Under the pieces are notes generated by a model, which had not been told where the DNA came from, did not search any database, and saw nothing but the letters and a program-made list of their open reading frames with translations. Of a stretch of DNA of 64,000 bases, positions 24,036 to 35,440 are shown piece by piece. This stretch comes from Bullera alba. Taxonomy: Eukaryota; Basidiomycota; Tremellomycetes; Tremellales; Bulleraceae. The translations under genes were made by a program, and so were the position numbers. The stretch is from positions 1,364,001 through 1,428,000 of the forward strand of contig BCIX01000003.1 in the NCBI GenBank assembly GCA_001600095.1, in the 5' to 3' direction. Position 1 is the stretch's first letter, and each line of letters begins with the position of its first letter.

Positions 24036-26017
24036 CGTCACTGTTGTCTGTCAGTGAGGATGACAACGACTAAGGATCCAAACACGACCACTAATTCATA
24101 CGTGTACCTCATCAAACGTTTCTCGTTGCCCCTCGCTAGCCTCGGTGATGGAACGCATGCCATCAGTGTCAACATTGCCGTTTCAGCTGCGAGTCTTGAC
24201 CGCTTCACCTGCTCGTCAGTTTGGTCGTCATGCTTGCGACCCGCATCCGCGCTTGATTATATGCTAGGCGGGCAGCAGTGCCTGCAGCGCGTGCACACCG
24301 TGGGAGCAAGATTCACGCTTTGGCTAGCTCGAATGGAGTATCAAACAGGCTATATCGTAGTCCATGAGGGGATGTACTACTACTGACTGATCTGAACTCA
24401 GTCCAGAGTAGTGAAGCGCGGGCTCGAACCTGCTCGAGTTTGCCCGAGCAGCCACTAGCAGGCAGCTGCAGGCAGCTTGCAGCAGCTTGCTAACCGTCGT
24501 GGCATATGAGTCCGAAAAGAGTCCGAGAGCTATAGGAGCAGTCCGATCTAGTCCGCCGACGGTGCTAATAAGGGAGCTATTCGTACAGTGAGGCTAAGCT
24601 TACGCGGCTACAGCGACTCGAGTCACTCGACTATTACCAACTTACCCCCGAAGTAGCTCCCGAAGCCAGCACAAAAGACACCGAGACGTGCTGACTTGTG
24701 CTGTGCAGTACTCTCTAGTACTCTGCAGTGCTGTCCCGGAGGAAGTAGCAGGCAGCAGGAGGCAGTAGGGCCCTGTAGGGCCATGTAAGAGGATGTGCAG
24801 TAGTTCGGTCAGGCACGATGATTCTCTTAACCCGTCCTCTGCCCTCAAAGGGTTACCAGATCTTCTCCGTGCTTCGAATTCAGGGGCCGCTTTTGTCGGG
24901 GGGCCTTGAAACCTCTGAGGGATTTCTGCCGGTGGAGCGTTGGTGGAGTGAGCAGGAGTGAGCCCGATAGTGTCTCCATACATTCATCTCCCCTTAGCAG
25001 CTCTCGTGAACGAGGGAGTGCGTTGGAGCAGGTTGGACCGTTGGAGCGAGGTCCGTAAGTACTCGAGCACATGGCTCAAACTACAGTTTCATAGATTAAC
25101 CTGTAGTTGGAAGATCTAGATTAGATATCGATCGATTATTGATCTTCATTGACCCAAGGTATTAATCAACTTACGGCTTATTATCTGTACTAGTGTAAAT
25201 GAGGTTGAAGATCGCCTTACGTGAATACACGGCCCTGCTACGACACAAGACGACACAGAGCTTGAAACTGCTTGAAAGAGCTCCGCTGCGAAGCCGTAGG
25301 GATGTCTCAGACCGGACACAGAACCGCCGAGATTCCAGCTTGCTGGGCGCAACCCTGCCGAGCCTCTCCTCTTGCGCCTGAACTGCCTCGCGCTCACCAA
25401 GACGTCACCCCCTCCTACCCTCTCCTACCTCCTCTCCTGCCGCGCGCAACGACACTGTCAACGCAGGCTAAGGGGTTCCTGCCCGAGTTCGGATGTTTTT
25501 AACTCCGAGCTAGTGATTTGTAATGAGCGAATCCCTTGGGCCACGCGGACGAGACGTGGACACGAGGTAATTTGTATTCAGAAGCTGTTCTGTAAATACA
25601 AATCAACCTCCTCCTCCTCGTCCATGCGTCATCCTCCGCTACCAAGCAACCCGTCCTTGTCCGCGATAGCGATCTCCCCTGGGACACCCTGCCTCCGCCT
25701 CCTCCTCCTCCTCGCCCCTGCGTCTCCACTCCGGTTCCAAAGGTACTCACCCCCGTTCCTCTACAAATGATTGTCATTTGTAATTATCATCATCCCAGGC
25801 AGGGCAGAAGATGTACCTGAGAGCGGGAATCTTGATTTGTATTATCAACATCAAGGTCCGCTCTCTGATGCCTTTCATGGATACGACGCCGTGACTACCC
25901 CTCGGCGGTCGGGAGAACAACAAGGAGCGGCAGTTATAGAGATGGAAAAAAATGCCCATCATCTTTCAACCATCAACCCAACTCCCGACCATACCAAAGT
26001 AGACGACATCGATCACA
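24036..26017. other. Gene-poor region of about 2 kb upstream of the bZIP gene
   Basis: The largest stretch without a supported gene. It has short direct repeats (AGTCCGA at least three times between about 24509 and 24565; GCAGGCAGC/TGCAGCAG tracts around 24460-24490 and 24740-24770) and several small inverted repeats, such as AACTACAG...CTGTAGTT at about 25079-25110. The part at 25510-25850 carries the TTTGTA motif cluster listed separately and may belong to the leader or promoter of the bZIP gene. No transposase or reverse-transcriptase frame and no convincing tRNA were found. An open frame at 25771-26067 overlaps the bZIP start and lacks family resemblance. Confidence 0.45.
25515..25843. 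promoter_or_regulatory. Cluster of (A)TTTGTA motifs forming two hairpins
   Basis: The motif TTTGTA or its complement TACAAA occurs six times in 330 bp: at 25517-25522, 25571-25576, 25597-25602, 25762-25767, 25778-25783 and 25836-25841. Two pairs are exact inverted repeats. ATTTGTATT (25570-25578) pairs with AATACAAAT (25595-25603) around a 16-nt loop. ACAAATGA (25763-25770) pairs with TCATTTGT (25774-25781) around a 3-nt loop. The cluster ends about 175 bp before the bZIP start codon. Such spacing suits binding sites of a dimeric factor or RNA hairpins in a leader; which one is not known. Confidence 0.5.
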
Positions 26018-27935
26018 ATGCGAAGAACACACCCACCGCCGCACAAGGGATCCTCGGGCCCATCTAGGTTGCCGTCGACTGAACCCACGGCAGGTCCTTC
26101 TCGGCCTCAACGCAAGAGCTCGAGCCCGAAGAAGCGCACGACCCCCTCGACACTGTACACCGCTCCAAAGTACGACGACGACGACAGCGATAGCGACCAT
26201 GCTCCCGACACTGGTGATCAGCTCGAGCTTCGTCGAGAGAAGAACAGGATCAAGCAGCGGAACCTCAGGAGTGAGTCACCTTCCCCGATCAAAGGCTGAC
26301 GGCATAGTCCGAAGACAAACCCAGCTCGAAGATCTCTCGGCCACCAATGCCGAACTGAATGCCAAAGTCGCTGCACTTCAAGCCACTATCGATCAGCAGC
26401 GCGCAGGCGAAGGGAGACTCAAAGGTTGGGTGTCTGATCTCGAGTCGACGTTGATCAGGCACAACCTGGGTTACGAGATGGACGCTATCCGACACAGATG
26501 GACCATGGACACCTCCATGGGTACCTCCACGAGGCCGAGAAGAGTGACCGAGCCCATCTTCGATCCTTTGGGCACTCTGGCCAATGCCGCTGTGTCGCGA
26601 GGTCCGCCCCAGCCGTCGGTCATAAGACCAAGAGGTAGCTTCGACTCTTACCCATATCCTGGCCCAGCCCCAAGCTTGTTTACGTCGCAGCCCCAGGAGC
26701 ATCTAGGCCAGAAGCGGAAGCGACAACCGTCTTATCCGATTCATCCCGCCACCCTGCCTCCCATCAACCAACCTCGAATGGAGCAACCACGGCTTACCAG
26801 AGCACCCACCCATTCCGCTCTCCAAGAGCACTTCCCTCCCGAATGGACCGGACCAAGGCCCTCGACCGCTCCCCAGACCGCTCCGTACGAGCTCACCGAG
26901 GCTTCCCCACGGACGATTCGCATCTCCGATCTCCTCTCCCCTCTTCCCGTATCCGATGTGACCAACGTCGACAACCATCGGGCGTTGCAAGTGACCCCTG
27001 TCTCGGCGTATCCCATGGAGCCCACTTTCTCGCAAGACTCGAACCCTGGGCTCGCCCCGGAATTCGACAGGAGGAGCTCTGGAGCTATATCGGTGATTAC
27101 ACCTTTTCCAAGAAACGAGGATCATCGGCTGACGGGTGCGCATTCCTCCTTTGACTCCTTGATGCTCTCTAAACCCTACTTAGGTCCAGTCATCCCCTCT
27201 TACCCCTCCACCAGCACCCATGGAGTCGACTCCCTCCCCTCTCCACCTTGGCCCCAAGCGTCCGTCGAGCATACCGCCGTCGCGTTTCCGGCAACGGATC
27301 ACCCTGGATGCGACCCGCCGAATGTCCCTCTCGGTCTAGACGCGCCCCGAGTACATCCCTCGGTGTACACTGCGCGTCAGATACTGCTTTCACTACTCCC
27401 CTCGCCCCTGCCATTCCCCCTTCCCCCGCTCCCTCCGCTCGACCCCTCGCTCCAGAGGCTCCTCCTCGTCGCCCTCACCAACCTCGTCCCGCCTCAGCAC
27501 CAGGCAATGTTCCACCAGAGGCAGCTCAAGTACCTCCCCGCCCAGGACGCCAAGGTGCTGTTGGAATACCAGGCGCAGCCTGAAACCGACGCCAGGTTGA
27601 TCCTCCTGCCCGTGGCTATCCTCCGGGCCAAGATTGTCAAGCGGCTGTCCGACGGCCTCGACTTTGACATTAGCTCGTTTGTCAACGATACACTGTCCAA
27701 GGCGAGGCTGTTCGGCTCAACGCTGGACCCGGATGCGTGGGAGATGCCCGACGACTTTTGGGACGACTGGGAAGATTACTTTGCAAAGGGAAGGAGCTAC
27801 TGCGCCTCTCTGAGCAAGTGGAGGCGGAAAGACGGACACTCTGGGAGCACGGTCATGGAGATGATTCTTGGCGTGGAGGGGGAGATGAGTAGGCGAGAGG
27901 AGCCGTTGGGCAAGCCGCCAAATTGGACGTTTTGA
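26018..27935 (+). CDS. bZIP transcription factor
   Basis: Exons 26018-26270 and 26308-27935 give 626 residues. The basic region spans the splice: RREKNRIKQRNLR then IRRQTQLEDL, with the N-x7-R spacing of bZIP DNA-contact residues. Leucine/alanine heptads follow (LSATNAELNAKVAALQATID), so it probably binds DNA as a dimer. The middle is long and proline/serine-rich, a likely activation region. A C-terminal block of about 180 residues (from LLLSLLPSP...PPLPPLD to NWTF) looks folded (RLLLVALTNLVPPQHQAMFH, DDFWDDWEDYFAKGRSYCA) and is not a domain I recognise. Target genes are unknown. The ATG at 26018 is the only start that keeps the basic region in frame over the intron. Confidence 0.85.
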
Positions 27936-28221
27936 AGCTGGAGTGCCACTGGAAGTTGGCTAGGAATAATGACCTAATGAAAGCACGAATAGATGAGAGT
28001 AAATCATAGATGCGGACATGTAGCATTACCGATGCGATCGTGGAGAATGAGCATCTACTTCGCGCGTCCAGTCACGAGCTTCAGTACAGCAGCTAATCCT
28101 GGCAGCCCGGTCGCACCGGTCATATTGTTGACTTTTGCCGCCACCGCCGCAACGATGCTCTGCAGCTGTAAACAAAAAGTTGCCGCCAGTCACTCGCCGT
28201 TCTCTATTCCCTTTGACCATC

Positions 28222-29954
28222 ATGACGCCGCCGTTCCTGCAGCTATCGCCCTCTGTGGTCAGTAGCGTGCCGTCCAAACAGCGTATACAGGCGCTGTACG
28301 CATCGTCGTCGCCGCAGAGAGTCAGTAATCCGACGGGATACGAAGCGAATGTGACATGGTGGAGCGGCGTGATCGAAGAGCTATTGAGGGTGGGCTGGAT
28401 CAACGGGACGATCGATGAGGATGACGTGGGAGGTGATAGACTGGTGCTGAAGGTCGATGAAGGGCTCTTGAGTCGACTTGAAGGAACAGACGGATTACGG
28501 CCAAAGGGTATTGGAGGGGTAGTGGTGAGTCGCATCTGCCTGGCTGGGCGCTGAGATAGTAGGAAAGACTGGCAAATGGGCAACCCCCTGTTGTCTACCC
28601 TATATCCACGTTTCTATCCTCTCCAACGCCAATTCACCACCCTGGATCACTCACCTACCGCCTGGTCGGCAGACCGCTCTGGTGGGCCGTGGCCAAGTTG
28701 AATCCATTCGGCTCGACCGGCGAAGCAGACGACGTGAAGGAGGAAGTGCTGTGGGCAAAGTATGGCAAAGGAAGGGAATACGTTCATCTACCCCTACTGG
28801 AGGTGAGTATCGCTTTCATACCACAGCTCATGCCCCTAGCGCTCCGCAGCGGCGTTGCAGCAGTACCTCCAAGACAACCCGCCATTGAGCTACTCTCAAT
28901 CTGTCTTCTCCAAATCATCCTTCTTGGCTCAGTTCGGCACCACTGCTCTCCCACCTTCACCCACGGGTAAACGCCTGCCCAAGGGCACACACTCACTGAG
29001 CGAGCGAGACGTGGAGGTTCTTTTACGCTGGCTTTCACGGGACAAGGGCGTCGTGGTGGTCGAGGACGATGTGATACGGCTATTAGAACCTGGACAGCTT
29101 GCCTCGGAGCATCCTATCAACGAAGCAGACCGCGGAGTCGTCGCCATCAACGATACCCTCACCCGAGTCGATGAGCAGATCAAGGGCTTGGTCAAGGAGA
29201 TAGACCAATGTCAGATGAAAGCGAAAGCGAGCTTGGCCAAGGGTCAGAAGACACTCGCAATGTCCTCCCTTCGATCCAAAAAGAGACTAGAGGAGCTGCT
29301 TGAGAGGAGGCTGGGAACGGCAGAGCAGTTACGCACTGTCGTGGAGAAGATTGACCAAGCAAAATCCGACGTAGAAGTGAGTTTTCCCCGCCTTACTGTC
29401 GCTGATCTCAGATCATGTCGGCGTACGAGACTGCCACTTCGACCCTCGCATCGGTCCTCTCACACCCCTCCCTCGACCTCGCCCACGTGGAAAAGACCAC
29501 CGACGCACTCAGCGAGCTCATGGCGAACCAAGAAGAGATCGACAGTGCGATTCGGCTCGGAGGCCAGTCTGCCACCAAGACAGGGGAGGACGTCGACGAG
29601 GACTCGCTGGCCGAAGAGTTCGAAGCGATGGTCCAGGAGGAGAAGGCTAGAGAGGCCGAGCGACTCCAGCTGGAGCATGCGGCCCAGGAGCGGGAGAAGG
29701 CCCAAGCATCGGAGGAGAGGAGGGCAAAGATTGCAGAGCTGCAGAAGAAGCAAGCAGACCTCGAAGAGCAAAAACGCTTGTTGGAGGCAGATCCTGCTTC
29801 TCAGCCCGGCTCTCAGGATGAGTGGCAGAGGCGGTACGACGCCGCGCAAGATCGACAGAGCGAGGAGAAGAAGCGCGCAGAGGTGGAGAGGATGCAAAAG
29901 GAGGAAAGGGCGAGAGGCGCGAGAGAGGCGAGGGAGCAAGTTGCGGCCGAGTGA
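28222..29954 (+). CDS. CHM7: ESCRT-III-like protein Chm7/CHMP7
   Basis: Nuclear-envelope ESCRT adaptor that recruits ESCRT-III for membrane sealing. Exons are 28222-28524, 28563-28802, 28840-29376 and 29412-29954, giving 540 residues, all joined in frame. The N-terminal half holds the winged-helix-like region (LTYRLVGRPLWWAVAKLNPF, LSERDVEVLLRWLSRDKGVVV). The C-terminal half is a Snf7 domain: TRVDEQIKGLVKEIDQCQMKAK, SLRSKKRLEELLERRLGTAEQL, VEKTTDALSELMANQEEID. A long charged helix rich in E/K/R/Q ends the protein. The length and the N-terminal extension separate it from the ~220-residue Snf7, Vps20 and Did2. No membrane span is visible. Confidence 0.85.
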
Positions 29955-30477
29955 ATGGGATGGGTTACTTGAGCGCGCTGGACTCGGGATAGTCCAACGA
30001 CACAGCATCATATGTTTGTTGTACATTATGCACGATTCACGATCAACGATAGCGATCTTCCACAATCTGAGGAGGAGACAGAGCGGATAGAGCTTCACAT
30101 TTCACGGTCCGATGCGGTAGACGTAGCTACAATTTGAATCCAGTGCTCAGAGAGAGCTGTGACCGCGGTGTCCAGAGTTGGACTTGCATGCAGGATGACT
30201 AGACGACTCCCACGCGAGGTACATCAGGTATTTGACTGCCACGAGTCAGTCAAGTCAGCAACAAGTAATACTTTTGTCAACAACAGACTCTGTACTATCA
30301 CTGTCATCGCTCGACGACACCCGGGAACCAAGGATGGTACAGGGAACCAATTCGAGCAAGGATTGCATGTGGAAGGACATCACACGGTCAAATGATCAAA
30401 CACAAGGTGACTCAGACAGTCGAGTACAGCTACTACAAGTCAGTTCAAACACCATCACGGAGCCCCTCGGACTCACC
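29955..30477. other. Convergent intergenic region
   Basis: About 520 bp between the stop of CHM7 and the stop of the small minus-strand gene. It should hold two 3' UTRs. Open frames here show no splice support or family resemblance. Nothing else seen. Confidence 0.5.
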
Positions 30478-30867
30478 TTACTCCTCCTGCTGCTCCTCCT
30501 GAGGCTGCTCCTCCTGAGGCTGCTCTTCGTGCTGCTCCTCATCCTTTTGTCCGTGCTCTCGGGCCTTCTCAGCGCCGACCTTGAAGCCATGCTGCCATTC
30601 CCAGTCCTCACCCTCACCGTGCTCCTTGGCCCAGTTGTCCAAGTCGTGGGGGAGGGCATTACCGCCAGAGAGCTCGGCGCAAGCGGCAGCCCAGCCGGCT
30701 TCGAACCCGGGAAAGTATCGACCACTGGGTTGATGTCCATTGCCATTGGCCGTCCAATACTGGTTGTGAGCGGCTACGGTATAAGTCCATGACTGAACCT
30801 GTGACCTACCTTCAGCCTCGTCTCTGGCTTGCTGCATCACGTCGTGGGAGGGTTCTTCAAAAGCCAT
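30478..30867 (-). CDS. Small acidic Q/E-rich hypothetical protein
   Basis: One open frame from ATG 30867 to TAA 30478, 129 residues. The middle looks folded, with aromatic and glycine residues (GRYFPGFEAGWAAACAELSGG, GEDWEWQHGFKVGAEKAREHG). The C-terminus is a run of glutamine/glutamate repeats, EEQPQEEQPQEEQQEE. I do not recognise the family. The frame is open upstream through a non-ATG region; the first ATG with a favourable context is used. A GTGAGT directly after the stop suggests a possible intron in the 3' UTR or an alternative C-terminus. Divergent from HRD3. Confidence 0.55.
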   Translation of the reverse strand: MAFEEPSHDVMQQARDEAEGRSQVQSWTYTVAAHNQYWTANGNGHQPSGRYFPGFEAGWAAACAELSGGNALPHDLDNWAKEHGEGEDWEWQHGFKVGAEKAREHGQKDEEQHEEQPQEEQPQEEQQEE

Positions 30868-31304
30868 TGTACTTGCTTGAGTGTTTGTATGCGCGTGAAG
30901 ATGAGTTTGGGAAGAAGAGAAATCAGCGATCAGTCTGCTTATATCCCCATTGAGAGTGTCAACTGCGCAGTCTCCCAAGCCAATCCATCATCCCTTTCGA
31001 TGTCTTGGTATCATGCAGAGTTGAATGATCGCCATGCTGCGGTGTATGCGGACTACCTCGGTGTGGAGGGATGAGTGCAGTCCCAATGCAGTCCTGATAA
31101 AGTCCTGATCTGCTCGACAGCGGTCGACCTTCAACGCGTTTCAGATTTTACCGGTTCTAGTTCCGACGGAAGTAGTGGCGGTGGAGGTCCACGTCTCGAG
31201 TTGAGCAGCCCGGCCAAGCAACCAGCGATACTTGTTGTTGCTTTGTTGTACACCTCCTGTACACCATCACTCGCGGGATCGACAGCCTTGGCGAATCGGA
31301 GGCG
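30868..31304. other. Divergent intergenic region upstream of HRD3
   Basis: About 440 bp between divergent starts, with a short direct repeat CAGTCC(C/T)... around 31077-31105 (GCAGTCC twice and AAGTCCTGAT). No other structure was seen. It probably carries both promoters. Confidence 0.45.
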
Positions 31305-34300
31305 ATGGTACTAGGGGCTAGGTGGAAGCCATGGTTCGTCCTCTTTGTTCTGTGCTTGGCCACGCAAATCCTGGCATCGGACAGCGATCACAATGACGCT
31401 CATACCGAGATGACTCCGGAGGAGCCGGTAGACAGTGGGTCCTTACGGGCGATCTATACTTTGAGATGTGAGCTGATTTGATTAGTCTGTGAGCCGCTGT
31501 ACCATGCTCAAGGCATCCTGAGGGAGCTTTCTCCATCGCCCAATGCGCATATAGAGAAGAAGATTGCCGGTGGGCCGATAGGACCGTTCGGTTCATCGAG
31601 GGGCTGGGGAGATGGCCTAGGCTGGGGTCATGAGGTGGGTCGGGATATCGGAAGCAGTGCTGATACCTAGGGGCCACTGTCTACTGCATTCCGGATGCTG
31701 CCGCGGTTGCTGAATACGCTGCTATCGCCGTCGACAATCCTGAATCACCTCCGCAATCTACCCCTACCCCTTCCTTCATTCATGATATCGTCGACAAAGC
31801 CCACAGATGGGAAGTCCAAGCCACGGCGGAAAGTCTCCTCTTCGCGCAAGGCAAAGATCAGGGACATGTTGCAGTACTTTGACGAAGCAGAGCAGGGTGG
31901 ATGTCAGGAGGTGCACAAAGTCAAGGGGCAATTGAGAATGGTGAGTTGTGTCAGTCAACGGAGGCTGACTGTAGTTTCCTCCGAAAGGCGTGAGGCAAGA
32001 TCTCTCAGCGGCGTTCAACTCATACAAGGTGAGCCGAAAGACCCAGCTCTAGCTGACCTTAGACCTATCTCCGCTCGTTTGCCGATCCTGAGGCGCAGTT
32101 CATCGTCGCAATGTTCTACTCTACAGGCCTCGGGGGCGTCAGAGAGGATCAAGGAAAGGCGTTGCTCTACTACACTTTTGCCGCGTTGCAAGGGTATAAA
32201 CCCGCCGAGATGGCTCTGGGATACAGATACTGGGCGGGAATCGGTGCAAAGGAGGATTGCAGCACGGCCTTGGACTATTACGAGGGCGCAGCCGAGAAGG
32301 CCTATGCGCACTTTTTATCCGGTCCACCAGGTGGTCGAACCCTGCCGCTATCCACCTCGCGGCTCTCAGACCTCGTTGGTGGTATCTATGGACCTCACGC
32401 GAGTTGGGCTTCGACTGGAGCCAATGCCTTCCGACCAGCGGTCCAGGCCGTTTCGGCGTCCGCCAGGGGAGAAACCGAAGCGGAGATTCTCGAGTATTAC
32501 CAATATCACGCAGACAGGGATTCCTATGTCTACACCGCTCGACTGGGTCGATTGTTCTACCACGGCTCGGTATACCCTTCCATCAAACCGGGAATCTCGG
32601 CTGGCGCCGAGGGAGCGGGTGAAATCCCGCAAAGCTTCCAGCGGGCTCGAGACTATTTTACCAAAGCCGCGCGAGTCATTTGGCCCAAGGATGTCGACAG
32701 CGAGGGGCGAGTAGCGGGTAGGCGAAAGTTGAGCAAAGAAGTGGAAGATGCGCTCAAGGATCCTTCCATGATGGCGGCGACGTATCTCGGTCGTATGGCA
32801 TTCCGCGGTGAAGGCCAGAAGCAAGACTTTGCCAAGGCCAGACTCTGGTACGAGCGAGCATCAGAGCTGGTGAGTGACATGTCGACAACTTAGCTTACAC
32901 GTAGGGCGATCGCGAAGCGCATAATGGCCTTGGCATCATGTTCAGAGACGGCCTCGGCGTCAAGGCCGACAAACTCAAGGCATATCAGTATTTCCAAGCG
33001 GCGGCAGAACAGGATCTTCCCGAGGCTCAAGTCAACCTCGCCAAACTGCACCTAGGTAGGTCCGCTGGAACGACGCCGCTGACAATGAGAACGAGGAGAG
33101 ATCAAGGTCGCCACACAGTACCTCGAAGCTGCACTCCGATATGGGTCACCTTTCGAGGCATTCCACCTGCTTGCCACCATATATGCCACCACTGCGAGAC
33201 TACCCGCCCACGCTGGCGGGAGATCTGGCATGTGTGGCGTCAGCGTCGCTTATTACAAGCTCGTAGCGGAACGAGGCCGATGGCCAAGTGCGCATAACAC
33301 CGATTTCCTGGGCGAAGCCAACAAAGCCTGGCTCAGAGAAGACGAGGAGAACAATGCGATCCTCGGCTGGATCATTGCTGGGGAGATGGGCATCGAGAGT
33401 GGGATGAACAACGTGGCGTTCTTGCTCGACAAGGGGTATGGAGCGGATCTATGGGAGGGCGGAAATCTCAAGGAGAGAGCGATGCGATGGTGGATCCGTA
33501 GCGCGGCGCAGGACAATGTCGACGCTATGGTCAAAGTTGGGGATCTATATTGTGAGTAACGCCTCGCACCCATCGCTGACCCCTAGACTCCGGCCTGTCA
33601 CCCAATGTCTCCCATCAACAAGGCATGACATCGCACGAGCTCGCAGCATCGTACTACCAGGCAGCGGCGGACACTCAGAGCTCGTCCATGGCCTACTGGA
33701 ACCTCGGATACATGTACGAGATGGGTCTGGGTGTACCCCGGGATTGGCACTTGGCCAAGCGGTACTATGACAGGAGCGGGGAGACCAGCTTGGAGGCATG
33801 GCCAGCGGTTCTGCTGTCAACTCTGGGGCTATACCTTCGAAGGTGAGTCTAAGATCCGTGTGGCGCTAACGACAGCTGGTGGGTTGAAATCAGAAGCGGC
33901 GGAGAGATTCCCGGTCTTCGTCTCTTTCCCGACAATCCCGATGACGACGCACCGGTCGAGAGCGCTGGACTGTGGGACCGCTTATCCCGGATCTTTGCGA
34001 TGCCCGGGCTGGAGGGATTCGACGACTACGACCCCGACCAGCGGGATACTTATGACGACTACTCGGGTTCCGGGTGGGGAGGCGAGCTTGCCGAGGAGGA
34101 TTGGGAGGACATGGGCGAGACGGTGCTCATATGCGGGTTGATCTTTGGCGTCATGGCGCTCACGTGGATCAGAGGGGTGTGGCAGCGGAGAGAGGCGGAC
34201 CGAGTTCGTGTAGAACAGGATCGCCTGCGGAGGGACGGTATAGCTCCAGCGGTTCAAGAGCCGTTTGACTTGCTGGCGGATCTAGGACAAGGGGCAGATC

Positions 34301-34332
34301 CGTGGGATCGACTCGAGCCGCCGGTGCATTAG
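31305..34332 (+). CDS. HRD3: ERAD receptor Hrd3/SEL1L with Sel1 repeats
   Basis: Luminal substrate receptor and stabiliser of the Hrd1 ubiquitin ligase in ER-associated degradation. The ATG at 31305 gives a signal peptide (KPWFVLFVLCLATQILAS). Multiple Sel1-like repeats follow, with the usual A..YY..AA..G...A spacing: ALLYYTFAALQGYKPAEMAL, ARLWYERASEL then GDREAHNGLGIMFRDGLGV, YQYFQAAAEQDLPEAQVNL, and a C-terminal group with AYWNLGYMYEMGLGVPRDW. Near the C-terminus is one membrane span (TVLICGLIFGVMALTWI) followed by a charged cytosolic tail ending PPVH. This order (signal, Sel1 repeats, single TM) is that of Hrd3/SEL1L. About nine exons; some internal borders (around 31440-31490 and 33050-33110) are inferred. 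Confidence 0.88.
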
Positions 34333-34636
34333 TGTTGATCCATGCATGTCCAGTCAGCGTTGCATGCCTCGTGACATCTGGAAGGCATCTGATCGGCATG
34401 ATGTCAGGCGTGGGTACAAACGAGATATGATACATGTGGCGGTACAAGGGATGCCCACCCTCATCCTCGCTATCGCATCATGACCCTCCTTTCAGACCAT
34501 AGTGTCATCGCAAAGAGTGTCACAATTTTCTTGCGCTCAAAAGGGCATAAATCCCCCACGAGCAAGAAAGGTCTCCCGTCCGTCACACTACTTCTAACCG
34601 CTCTTCCGTTTCCAGCAAGACTGTCAATATTCCACC

Positions 34637-35440
34637 ATGCCCACTCTCGAATTCGTATCAACTGATCTGTCGACCGTGCACAAGCTCCCACTACGGAGTC
34701 AGATGGCATGGGTTCTCGAAAGCCTTTTGAACGAGAGCCCCGAGTTCAATCAGGAACAAAGAGAGCTGGCATATCAGCAATTGGATCTCTACTCACAGCA
34801 GGACACGGACTGGTCAGATATATCGGGGAGCGTGAATTGGCGAGGTCAGAGACAGCTCAGGAAGATTGCCAAGTCTTGGCCAGATTTGGAACAACCCATT
34901 TCCGAGGTGTTGTCCAACTCCGAGGTGACCGAAGAGAGTGTGGCCTTGGTCCTCTCTGTTCTTACCAACCTTCAAGAGACATGGGCGAGAGAGGTGCTTG
35001 ACGGCCTCAATGCCAGACAGGTCACCGCCTCCGAGTCCGACTGGCAGAGTCGCGCCGCTGTCCCCAACTTACAGCTTACAGCTGACCCGAGGCGACTCCA
35101 GCTGCTCAGTGTACTTTCCACTGTTGTTCGTCGAAGCAGATACATCAATTTGGCTCAAAAGCAATCAGCCATGGCTGGCATGTGGAGCTTGATCAACCCG
35201 AATCGACCAGCCGAATCTCTCGATGGACGAATGGTGGATTCAGGCGAGACGAGTGACACCAAGATCGAGTATGCCAAACGAGCTTTTGAATCCTACCCCA
35301 GCCTCTCGCCAAGCGTCGAGGCGTTGCTGACCGGAGGGGACGTCACCGACGAGATGGTGACGACTTCCATGGGGGTGTGTCGAAGTCACAGGGGAAAAGA
35401 ATATCCAAATGGTACAATCGAGTTTCGTTACAGGCCGTAA
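34637..35440 (+). CDS. Intronless hypothetical protein
   Basis: A single open frame of 267 residues from ATG 34637 (context CCACC-ATG) to TAA. It is predicted mostly helical (MAWVLESLLNESPEFNQEQR, EESVALVLSVLTNLQETWAR, RRLQLLSVLSTVVRRSRYIN) with no signal peptide, membrane span or known motif. I do not recognise the family. It is one of few genes in the window without an intron, flanked by intron-rich HRD3 and RPL11. The last 20 or so codons are uncertain because a GTGTGT...CAG stretch there could be spliced. Confidence 0.55.
   Translation: MPTLEFVSTDLSTVHKLPLRSQMAWVLESLLNESPEFNQEQRELAYQQLDLYSQQDTDWSDISGSVNWRGQRQLRKIAKSWPDLEQPISEVLSNSEVTEESVALVLSVLTNLQETWAREVLDGLNARQVTASESDWQSRAAVPNLQLTADPRRLQLLSVLSTVVRRSRYINLAQKQSAMAGMWSLINPNRPAESLDGRMVDSGETSDTKIEYAKRAFESYPSLSPSVEALLTGGDVTDEMVTTSMGVCRSHRGKEYPNGTIEFRYRP

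Noticed and set aside
24400..24450. tRNA-like T-arm (GGTTCGAGCCC on the minus strand)
   Set aside because: The 5-bp T stem does not pair and no acceptor, D or anticodon arms could be found around it.
25771..26067. Plus-strand 98-codon frame just before and overlapping the bZIP start
   Set aside because: The frame conflicts with the bZIP reading frame, has no family resemblance and contains the hairpin cluster, so it is better read as leader sequence.
28026..28583. Minus-strand 185-codon frame opposite the CHM7 first exon
   Set aside because: Low-complexity serine/proline translation, no start or splice support, and the opposite strand is a clear gene.
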